From NCBI GenBank assembly GCA_050084515.1, contig CM114272.1:53382001-53446000 (forward strand): DNA of 64,000 nucleotides. The letters are read 5' to 3'. The notes under the pieces were generated by a model that worked only from the letters and a program-made list of their open reading frames with translations, was not told where the DNA came from and made no database searches. Source of the DNA: Blasia pusilla (lineage: Eukaryota > Marchantiophyta > Marchantiopsida > Blasiales). Positions 1 through 8,258 of the stretch are shown here, one piece after another (the stretch's first letter is position 1; the number at the start of each line of letters is the position of its first letter). The translations under genes were made by a program, and so were the position numbers.

Positions 1-371
1 GCTATTGCGTTAGAATTGTGTGGTGGGTTTTGTGGATTCAGGGGGCGCCAAGTTTGGTGGATTGTGTCACCTTGATTTCCATTTGCGATTGGAGGATTTT
101 CGTTGGACTTCCTGTGTTTGGATCCCCTCCATCATTGCTTCTTGCTTGCGCGCCCATTATTAGGGTTGACGTTGATTTCCAGAGTAGTGTTATTCCTGTG
201 TGCTACCGGTAGTGAGGCTGGAGTGATGATCAGTAGACCGTGGGGGGCTTCTTGTGGTGATGACAGGTTAGGTTGCCTACACCCATAGCTAGTAGAGCTA
301 GAATAGTACAACGACATCGACGTCACTTGGTTACTTAGTGGTGGTAATTTGGTGGTGGTGCGGCATCGGCG
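1..371 (+). other. Upstream leader or LTR end of the Ty3 element
   Basis: No protein homology is visible here. The word gctagtagagct at 288-299 matches 9 of 12 positions of the usual initiator-Met tRNA primer site (ggtatcagagct), so it is a weak primer-binding-site candidate. I could not match this stretch to the 3' LTR candidate at 7674 onward, so I cannot place the 5' LTR end. Confidence 0.3.
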
Positions 372-1547
372 TTGGTCATCACGGAGCTGTCTGGTGGTCT
401 GGTTGGGGACCGTGGTACAGACAGTGGTGGTTTTATACGGAGTGGATTGAGGTATCGGCTACCTTTTCCACTTTTGACGGTTGATGAAGAGGAGGACGAG
501 GGTGTTCCAAACACCGAGTCTTCTACGTTGTTATCGAGTGTTGCAGCTCCATTGATTTGGGACAAGACAGAATATATGGGGCCATGAAGGGCCCACAACG
601 ATACTCGGGTGCAGTGGGCACCATTGAGTTGGAGGACTTCATGCAAGAGTTTGATACGTGGTGTGATATGCAGATGTTGCGGAACGCCACGTTGTTTACA
701 CCCTTCTTGGCTTGGAAGGGGTTGTTTCAGCACTTGGAGGGACCACCCATGGATGATTACCATGAGTTTAGGAAGGACCATGTTGCTGAGATTGAGGCGT
801 GGAGACAATAATGGTCTCCAGGCTATGTGTCTATCACCCATGGTGGTATTGGTAGTAGTGCTCCTACTATGCCAGCCAACCCGACGTTGAGTGGTACGAG
901 TACGAGCCGGAGTGGGGGTACTAGTGGAGGTACCCATGGAGGTACCAGTGGAGGTACTAGTGGAGGTACAAGTACCCCACCATCGTTCAGCCTGGTTGCA
1001 GAGTTCTTCAAGAGGTTGAAGAAGAACTATATATCAGGGAGTGAAGACAAAGAAGTTGAGGAGTCTTCAAGAATTTGAGCAAAAGATTGGTGAGAGTCTT
1101 CGTGAGCCATACACTCGTATGCAACGCTTGATTTCAGTTACCCAGGGTGTGACTGAGGCTCAGGCAGTCCAATTTTGGTATGGGATCTTGGACAGAGAGT
1201 TGCGCCGCAGGGTACGTGATGCTACTCTTATGAGTGATGATTCACCCACATTGACCCATGTGTTTGCTCTATGTGAGAAGATTGAGCTTAACATGATGAA
1301 GGAGAGAGTGGTGACATCCGCATTCAGTAGGGATACAACTACTACTTCTCGTGTTTAGCAGCCCACCTCATAGTCTCGTAGTAGTGGTGGTGATAGTAGT
1401 AGTGGGAGTTGTGGGGGGTACACACGACCTCAGTCAGGTCCTAGAGGGACACTTGCGCAGAGACCATTGCCTTCATTTGCTGCCCCGCATCAAGGACAAT
1501 CATGTTGGACATGTGGAGGTGATCATGTAAGGAAGTTTTGTCCCTAA
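372..1547 (+). pseudogene. gag: Ty3 Gag (capsid and first zinc knuckle), broken
   Basis: Gag packages element RNA into cytoplasmic particles. The frame runs from about 372 (no ATG; TTG there) into a retrotransposon capsid-like domain (EFDTWCDMQ near 645, GPPMDDYHEF near 740), a low-complexity linker of GGT(S/H) repeats from tandem 12-mers at 909-975, then a second capsid block (EPYTRMQRLISVT near 1105, AVQFWYGILDRELRRRV near 1165). A CX2CX3HX4C knuckle (CWTCGGDHVRKFC) lies at 1503-1541. Stops at 809, 1356, 1371 and 1545 and frame changes near 580 and 1050 destroy it. All four stops can be explained by C-to-T change in CAA or CAG. The family call is firm from zinc knuckle plus downstream pol; start position is uncertain. 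Confidence 0.8.
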
Positions 1548-1565
1548 GAGGATGGGAGACGGACT

Positions 1566-3242
1566 TTGGAGGATGGGCCTCAGTCAGCCCCAACTCAGTG
1601 TGATCATTGCAGGAGACCAGGTCATCCTCGAGAGCTTTGCTTTGATCTTCATCCAAAGTTGAGATCAGGCCGCGGCCGTGGTGGAGTAGCTCCGAGAGGC
1701 CGAGGTGGTAGAGGTGGTAGGGGTGGTAGAGGTGGACCAGTGGTTGGAGAGCCTACCGTGGCTACCCCTTCCACTATGACAGAGTCAGCTATGGCTGCCA
1801 GGATTGAGCAGTTGGAGCAAAAGTTGGCTACTATGGCTGCTATCCAGCATAGATCAGGTCCGGGAGCAAGGGCTTCCACCTCTTATGGAGAGGATGATCT
1901 CTCTTATATGGCGAGTGCAGCACAGGTTGAGGTATTAGCTGTAGTTACGAGAGGAGCCACTCAAGCGTCAAAGCCACGTGGTACTACTGTGGAGTTGGAC
2001 CCACAGAGGGGTGAGGCTGGGAGGCAGGCTAGGCTTCCCCAGTCATTCTTGTTGTCTAAGGTGCTTAGGACTCCATCCATGGTTCCTACGCAGCCTATTG
2101 AGCCGATAGTGGGGATTGAGGCATCTACATCACGTGTAGTAGATATGCATGCAGCATCCAGTGCAGTTTTGCGGATGGCAACTTCAGTGTTGGGATCCCC
2201 ATTGTTTTCGGCCACGGAACTGATGGCTTTAGGAGTTGACTTAGCTCCTGTATTTCAGCTAGCAGCCACGTTGTGTGAACGTGGGGGTATTACTGCTACA
2301 CGTGTTGAGGTGGATGAGGATGTTGCGGTGGAGCGGCCCTCTATGTCAGGTGTAGCATTGAGTACCAGTGCTACTTGGCAGGCAGCAGCGGTGAAGATGG
2401 ATGCATTACCAGCCCGGCCAGCCATTGATCGTGAGAGGCTTACACTTGGTGTATGTATGTTGGACAACCGGAGTGGGATATCCCGATTGGTGAGTCCTAC
2501 AGGACAAGTGTATAGACCAGATAGAGTCTTGTTAGACTCTGGTGCCCAACCTTTGATGTTGGGAAAGGCGACATGTATTGGTTTGGGTATTCGGAGGTCA
2601 GAGCTTGAGCCTTGCCCATTCCAGATTCAAACATCTCTTGGAGGAGCCAATGATAGCTCTCAATTCATGACACGGGAGAAGTTTTCTATACAGTTGAGAC
2701 CAGATCATGCGACTGATAGCTCCCGCTTGGGAGTGCCTGCAATGGTCACATCAGCCGAGTCGTATGATGTACTACTTGGAGGAGCAGTATTGTACCCGAT
2801 GGGTTTTCAGATGGATTACTGGACTGAGACAGCGTCTTATAGACCTGGTTGGCAGTCCGAGGATGGACGTATGAGCCAAGTTCCTGTGAGATTTATTTAT
2901 GAGGCTCGACCAGGAGGGTCTTCCCCAACAGTGTTAGCATCTGTGGCTCATTTTAGTGGAGTAGTCACTTGGCCAGGAGATTTTTTGGAGGGTAATGTTT
3001 CTACTATGGATTCTCATGTGCATGAGGAGGTAGAGGAGGTCCCTATTTTTGCAGCAGTGGCATCCTCATCATTGGATGTGCCACTTTGGAGTTCAGGCGG
3101 TGCACTACCGCAGGAGGTTGATCGCCTAGTGCAGGAGGCTTGGTGTGAGGCTGTTATACCTCACGAGGAAGAGGAGGCCCCATGGCGGACTCCTACTTCT
3201 TGTCCAGTTGGGTTATCCCCTTTGGATACTACACCCATTGTA
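1566..3242 (+). pseudogene. Ty3 Gag C-terminus and retroviral-type aspartic protease
   Basis: This is the longest open stretch (1566-3320, no ATG start). A CCHC knuckle (CDHCRRPGHPRELC) starts at 1599 and is followed by an RGG box of repeated GRGGRGG near 1668-1736, which fits RNA binding. A short heptad-like helix (RIEQLEQKLATM, near 1800) may be coiled coil. The protease active site is LLDSGAQPLML, catalytic Asp codon 2535-2537 (residue 324), followed by the flap and a YDVLLGGAVLYPMGF block near 2760, as expected for Ty3-type PR. Protease would cut Gag-Pol in the particle. About 200 residues between RGG box and PR have no recognised domain. This segment is uninterrupted, but its context is a dead element. 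Confidence 0.85.
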
Positions 3243-4300
3243 TGGAAGTATCCGCCGGAGGGTATTTGTGTGTTAGATCTCTTTGGTGGGATTAGCATTG
3301 GTTTGGCTGTAGTGTTGTAGGTAGGTATTCATGTGTAGAGATACGTGTATATGGAGCGAGATGAGACGGCCCAGAGAGTCTCATCCCGACATATTGGTCA
3401 GTTGATGCGGAGATATCCTGAGTTGTTGCCGCCATCAGCTATTCGTGGGTACCAACATGCTTTGCCGTCACACATTGCATTGTTGGGGCGCAGGACCTTG
3501 AGAGGGTTGGTCCTGTGGATTTGGTGATTGCTGGATGGCCATGTCAGGGTCATACACGTGCTGGTTGTGGTGAGGGATTACACGACCCTAGGTCTCGATT
3601 TTTTTGGGAGATGTTACGGGTGTTACGACATCTTGAGGTTCATCAGGCACATGCTCCAGCTTACATTCTGGAGAATGTTCCATTGTTGGGTGACACTCGG
3701 ACTCGGATGATGGCGAGTGTTCATGAGGTGCGGTCTTGGATTGGACCAGCGGTGTTGTTGGATGCAGCGCGAGTTGGCTCGCGTGCACATCGTCCACGCT
3801 TGTGGTGGACAAACTTGTTGCCTAAGGAGGTTCTACGTCGAGCATATGATGCAGTGCAGCAGGATCCTTGCCTTACAGTGGATAGTATCTTGGATACTGG
3901 GCGACTTTCTCAAGTGGTGAGGGTTATTGATCGGTCACCCATGGCAGTGGTGAACCGTGTGGGCCAGCTTAGGATGGCACTATCCACATTTGTGAGTTTT
4001 CCCTCGTCACATGCATACAAAGAAGGTGGTCCTGGGCTTGTATGGGATTCTCATGTGCGATAGTTGGTAGAGCCTAACGTTGATGAGAGAGAGCGTGCGA
4101 TGGGATTTTCTACTGGTGTGACAGCGGTTTCTTCCATTTCTGAGGCTTCACGACGTCATGTGTTGGGTTAGGCCATGGACCTGAATTGTTTGACTTGGAT
4201 TTTAAGTCTTGGTATGGCCGAGCAGCGTCGACTTCGAACTATGTCTGTGGGTCTTCCACCCCTTGTAATGAGCTCGATGGCTTCTGGGACGGTACAGACA
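3243..4300 (+). pseudogene. Retrotransposon-encoded C5-cytosine DNA methyltransferase (DNMT3-like)
   Basis: Motifs occur in canonical order: motif I VLDLFGGISIGL (3270s; SAM binding); motif IV VIAGWPCQGH with catalytic Cys codon 3542-3544; motif VI YILENVPLLGD with Glu codon 3671-3673; motif VIII RAHRPRLWWTNL near 3787; motif IX ERERAMGF near 4090; motif X-like LG*AMDLNCLTWIL near 4165. The enzyme would transfer methyl from S-adenosylmethionine to cytosine C5. Unrearranged order excludes a DRM-type permutation, and the RPRLWWTN and ERERAMGF signatures look most like DNMT3. It sits in the polyprotein between PR and RT. Breaks: stops at 3318, 3336, 4061 and 4169 and a one-base frame change near 3490. 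Catalytic residues survive, but the frame does not. A host gene inserted by chance is unlikely because the frame continues into RT. Confidence 0.9.
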
Positions 4301-4462
4301 TCGGCTGGGGGGGAGGAGAGTAGTATTTTTCATCCTTGGAGTAAATGGGATGTAATGGCTGGGAATGTGGAGTTGGTTGCTCATGCTGGTGGAGGAGTTA
4401 TTTGCTCAAATGATGGTGTAGCTAAGGGTGTACCATCTTGTGAGGGGGTTGCGTAGCAGCCA
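4301..4462 (+). other. Linker between methyltransferase and RT
   Basis: The frame stays open from 4175 to the stop at 4454-4456, encoding a Ser/Gly-rich stretch without a recognised domain, and resumes in the same frame at 4457. It probably is polyprotein linker. Confidence 0.5.
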
Positions 4463-5234
4463 ATGGCATCGTCCTCTCCCTCTAGTGTGCCAGTGGAGGA
4501 GACTTGGGAGCCATTACTTGGGCCCAAGCTTACGGGAGATGAGAAACGACACTTGACACAGTTCCTACGTGCTTATAGGAGTTGTTTTGCCTTTAGCATG
4601 AAGGAGTTGGGTGCTCTGGTTGGACCCGGTATACGGATTGATTTGGCTAGTGATACGCCAATCTTCCATTGTCCCTACCGATATAGTGATATGGAGAGGG
4701 ACCTAATTCAGAGTAGGACATTGGACCTTTTGGAGGCTAGATTAGTGGAGTTGTCGCATGGAGAGTATGCATCAGCCACTATCATGCCTACTAAAAAGGA
4801 TATGCATGGCAACTACACGGATAGGCGGATGTGTGGAGATTACCATCCTATCAATCGGAAAACCAAGGCCGATAGATATGCCATGCTTACACCTGAGGAG
4901 ATCTTTGATGTGGTGGGACAAGCAAAGATTTTTAGTACTTTGGATCTTTGGGCAGGATACCATCAATTTCCGATTCGGGAGAGTGACAAGGCCAAGACAG
5001 CATTTTGGGGTGTCAACTCTCATGGCAAGGATTGTTTGTACCAATGGAAATTCTCACCCTTTGGGTTGAAGAATGCACCTGCTGAGTTTCAGAGAGTGAT
5101 GGACAGGATCTTAGCAGGGTTCGATTTTGTTCGGTGTTACATTGATGATATCTTGGTATTCAGTAACACGGTGGAAGAGCATCAGATACATTTGCAAATG
5201 GTGTTTGAGCGGTTGAAAGCTCATGGTCTACGTT
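4463..5234 (+). pseudogene. pol: Ty3 reverse transcriptase
   Basis: Copies element RNA into cDNA. Motifs in order: LLEARLVELSHGEYAS; MCGDYHPINRKT; FSTLDLWAGYHQ with the first catalytic Asp; FGLKNAPAEFQRVMD; and the catalytic YIDD box at codons 5138-5149 followed by ILVFS. The frame is the same as the upstream methyltransferase. It breaks after HGLRL near 5235, where the segment that normally links the palm to the connection (with HPxKC and YLGH-type motifs) is absent and sequence jumps to KVEAIA. About 25-30 residues appear deleted, with a frame change. Active-site residues remain, but the protein is not functional as it stands. Confidence 0.92.
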
Positions 5235-5998
5235 TGTGGGAAGGTGGAGGCTATTGCACTTATTCCGCGTCCGGTAGATGTGAGTAGAGTTCGGGCATTC
5301 ATGGGATTGGCAAACTACTATCAAAGGTATGTGAAGGGATTTAGTGCTATGGAAAAGCCTTTGAACCAATTTCTGAAATCAGGTCAAGAGTGGCACTGGG
5401 AAGATGATCAGGAGAGAGCTTTTGTGGAGCTTAAGGCCCAGTTGGTGGCGGCGCCTATCTTGAGGAGACCTATCAGAGGGCGCCCATTTCAGTTACACAC
5501 TGATTGGAGCAGGTTGGGACTTGGAGCGGTGTTGACACAACATGATGATGAGCACATGGAGTTTGTGGTGGCCTATGCAAGTCGTTCGAATAATGCAGCG
5601 GAGTCGCGCTTTAGTTCATATGAGGGAGAGTGTTTGGCAGTAGTGTGGGTTGTGGCACACTTTAGGTGTTACTTGTTTGGCACACAGTTTACCTTGTTAT
5701 TGATCACCAGCCGCTCAAGTGGTTGATGGATTCTGACAAGCTTACAGGGAAGCTTCCACGGTGGGCTCTTATCTTACAGGAGTATGACTTCCAGGTGGTA
5801 AATAGACCTGGAGTTGCCAACCTTGATGCTGATGGGTTGAGTAAGAACCCATGTACTAGCCAAGAGGATGCAACTGGGGCTAGATGGCATGGGGAGGTCG
5901 ATGAGGAGATGGTGCCAGGTTGGCATGCATCCGCCTTTTTATGTTTGTTAGGGGTGGACTCTAGTATGGAGGACCACATGACATCTTACACTAGTTAG
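5235..5998 (+). pseudogene. Ty3 connection and RNase H domain
   Basis: Contains the connection FMGLANYYQRYVKGFS, then RNase H motifs FQLHTDWSRLGLGAVLTQ (first Asp), YEGECLAVVWVVAHFR (Glu) and IDHQPLKWLMDSDKLTGKL. RNase H degrades the RNA strand during cDNA synthesis. A one-base frame change near 5690 separates the FTLL strand from DHQP, and a TAG at 5996-5998 separates it from integrase. The tail DADGLSKNP is the normal end of RNase H in this lineage. Confidence 0.88.
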
Positions 5999-7498
5999 AG
6001 GGTAGATGGCCAGCCTTCAGATTCTAAGGTTGGAGATGGTGGTACGGATCAGCGTGATATTCATGATGATGCGTTGGTGTTGGAGTTCCTACGGACCAGT
6101 AGGGTGCCAGGCATAGTGAGTGCCAAGGAGCGAGACCGTGTTCGTCAATGTGCTAAGAGGTATCGATTGGAGGGAACACATATTCTCCGTGTGTGGGAGG
6201 ATGGTAGAGTACGAGTAGTGCCGCATTTGGCTCAGAGAGAGCGCATTGTGCGACATGCCCATGAGGAGTTGGGACATTTTGGGGTAAAGCGTACGTATAG
6301 CTTACTCCTTGGTCAGTATTGGTGGCGTGGCATGCATACTCAGGTGCAGCAGTTGGTGTCACGTTGTATGGTTTGTGACCGGGTGAGGGCGTCATTCAAT
6401 GCCCCTAAACCACAGTTACACCCCTTGCCTATTATGGGGTTGGGTTACCGTTGGAGTGTGGACTTTATGGGACCGTTACCGTTGACTGTACGACGTCATC
6501 GATATGTGTTGGTGATGGTGGAGCACTTCTCCAAGTGGATTGAGTTGGTGGCATTACCTGAGAAGGCAAGTGAGGGAACGACGTACGCATGTCTTGATAG
6601 AGTGCTTAGTCATTTTGGTGCATCAACTGAAGTGCTGACCGACCAGGGTACAGAGTTTCAGGGTGAGTTTCAGGTTTTGTGTGACAAGGTGTTGATTGAT
6701 CATCGGACCACGTCTCGAGATCATCCAGAGGCGGATGGTTTGGCTGAGCATGTGGTTCAGACAGTGAAGAGGGCATTGCGCAAGTATGGCCTACAGAAGA
6801 GACATCTTGGAGACTGGGATATTCAGTTGCCATGGTTAGCCATGGGGTATAGGTTTAGTCGCCAAACATCCTTGGCTTCCTTCTCACCTTATTTTTTGTT
6901 ATACGGCCAAGATCCAGACTTGCCAACAGCAATTCGTAGGGAGTCTAGTGAGGTGGTGAACCTTGATGACCCAGAGATGTGGATGAGGGTGTGTTCTCAG
7001 CGGGCAGAGCTCTTTCAAAGAGTTATGCCAACAGCCTTTGAGAATATTGCCATTGCTCAACATAGAGATACGTTGCGGTATGCAACCATTCGGGGTGGAG
7101 GTTATCGACCATCGATTCGTAGGTTCCATGTGGGGGACTATGTCTATTTGCAGCAGATTGCACCGACTACGTTGGATGTGACGGCAGGCCGCACTATTTT
7201 ACGAGTGCGCAAGGTGTTAGCTTCCGGAGTTCTCATGTTGGAGGGTTGTGATGGAGTTGTTTGGAAGGACCATGTGCGTAATTGTGCGCCATGTCATCTT
7301 CCAAATGTGGATGGTACTGTTGATCCAAGCTTAGCCATGATACGTGCTAGCTTAAGATGCATGTTGTGTGGGTCTGCTGGTAACGCAGCCCGTATGTTGG
7401 TGTGTGATCGGTATTCTAGGGGTTGGCACATGATGTGTTTGACTCCACGTATGGATGTTGTTCCTACTGGAAGGTGGGTTTATCCTCAATGTATTTAG
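5999..7498 (+). pseudogene. Ty3 integrase with C-terminal PHD-like finger
   Basis: Inserts cDNA into the chromosome. The open stretch is 474 codons with: HHCC zinc domain (HAHEELGHFG and CMVCDR, 6240-6385); catalytic D,D,E core with Asp 6461-6463 (WSVDFMGPLP), Asp 6641-6643 (LTDQGTEFQG) and Glu 6746-6748 (GLAEHVVQTVK), spacing D-x34-E; and a C-terminal DNA-binding region with FHVGDYVYLQQ near 7123. Instead of a chromodomain it ends in a PHD-like finger (7358-7492). All catalytic residues are retained and this part has no internal stop, so it is the best preserved part of the element. The real start is upstream in the shared polyprotein, as the frame is open before 6074 back to the stop at 5996. 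Confidence 0.93.
7358..7492 (+). other. PHD-type zinc finger at the integrase C terminus
   Basis: Spacing follows Cys4-His-Cys3: CMLC, 11 residues, CDRY, SRGW, H, two residues, C, 14 residues, Y, two residues, C. Two of the eight ligands are Tyr (fourth Cys and seventh Cys); both need only one G-to-A change from a Cys codon. PHD fingers usually read histone H3 tails, so the ancestral finger may have guided integration to chromatin marks. The core RGWHMMCLTP is typical of the family. Confidence 0.8.
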
Positions 7499-7673
7499 GA
7501 GAGGTAGATGACTTAATCTTTGCATGATATGGATTACAGATGTGCGACTAACAATGGGGCAACCTAGCACCTGGCCTTCTGATCCGTGCACCCATGAAGG
7601 TGTATAGCATGTAGTAGATGTATAGGGCTACGTGGGAGTTAGAGGGACCTAACCGCCAGTTAGGGGGGCAAGT
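7499..7673 (+). other. Ty3 3' untranslated region with polypurine tract
   Basis: Non-coding stretch after integrase. A G-run (ttaggggggcaag, 7660-7672) lies directly before the LTR-like start TGTGGTACAC and is the candidate plus-strand primer. Confidence 0.5.
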
Positions 7674-8258
7674 TGTGGTACACTTATGTTTGTGGATGCT
7701 CTCGTCTATGTTATGTATGTATGTGAGTATGGTATGTCAGCGATGTATGTAGTATGATGATGTGGATTCGCACGATAGCTGTCATGACCATACGGATTAT
7801 GTTGTAGAGTATAGCGTGCTAGTAGAGGCGATACCTTATGTAGGACCATAGTGGCTAGGTAGAGATGCGGTTTCATACATAAGGTTGGGGGTTACTCAGT
7901 TGGGGGTGACTTTCCCAGTAGGGCCGCTCTTAGGTTGGAGGATATAGTGTGGAGTGCACCCAAAGAACAGTCAGTTCTTTGAGTTGAGCCTGTTGCGTTG
8001 GGAGTTAGCCTTGGTAGTGAGTAGAGCTCTTGGCTATGGTGTTTCCCGCAAGCTTCGACCTAGATTCTCCCATCGTGGAGTGGGTTTGGCTCGATTGTAT
8101 GTGATTCTATACGTGTTTTATGACAGTAGGTCTTTCACGGATTTCAGTTATGGTACACTTATGTTTGTGGATGCTCTCGTCTATGTTATGTATGTATTGA
8201 GTATGGTATGTCAGCGATGTATGTTGTATGACGATGTGGATTCACACGACAGGCTCAA
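7674..8258 (+). repeat. Candidate 3' LTR with a ~100-bp internal direct repeat
   Basis: Begins TGTGGTACAC just after the G-run. The first ~100 bases (7671-7776) recur at 8146-8250 with only a few differences, offset about 475 bases. This fits either a tandem LTR-LTR junction with a truncated second LTR, or a duplicated segment within one LTR. No matching 5' LTR is visible, so the right boundary and target-site duplication are not determined. Confidence 0.5.

Larger units (their letters stand above)
1..8258 (+). mobile_element. Ty3/gypsy LTR retrotransposon with DNA methyltransferase and PHD finger (decayed; 5' LTR not seen)
   Basis: Order on the plus strand is Gag with two zinc knuckles, aspartic protease, C5-cytosine methyltransferase, reverse transcriptase, RNase H, integrase, PHD finger. 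RT-RH before integrase defines Ty3/gypsy. The reading frame is broken by stops at 809, 1356, 1371, 1545, 3318, 3336, 4061, 4169, 4454 and 5996 (eight TAG, two TAA, no TGA), by frame changes near 580, 1050, 3490 and 5690, and by a deletion near 5235. Removing these would leave one continuous Gag-Pol frame, which is the usual plan. Many open stretches begin without ATG, so domain limits are from homology. The 5' LTR is not recognisable and probably lies left of the window. This copy cannot be autonomous. Confidence 0.93.

Noticed and set aside
3515-4063. Reading the methyltransferase as a stand-alone host gene starting at 3515
   Set aside because: 3515 is GTG inside motif IV's domain; motif I lies upstream in the protease frame and motifs IX and X continue beyond the stop, so it is part of the polyprotein.
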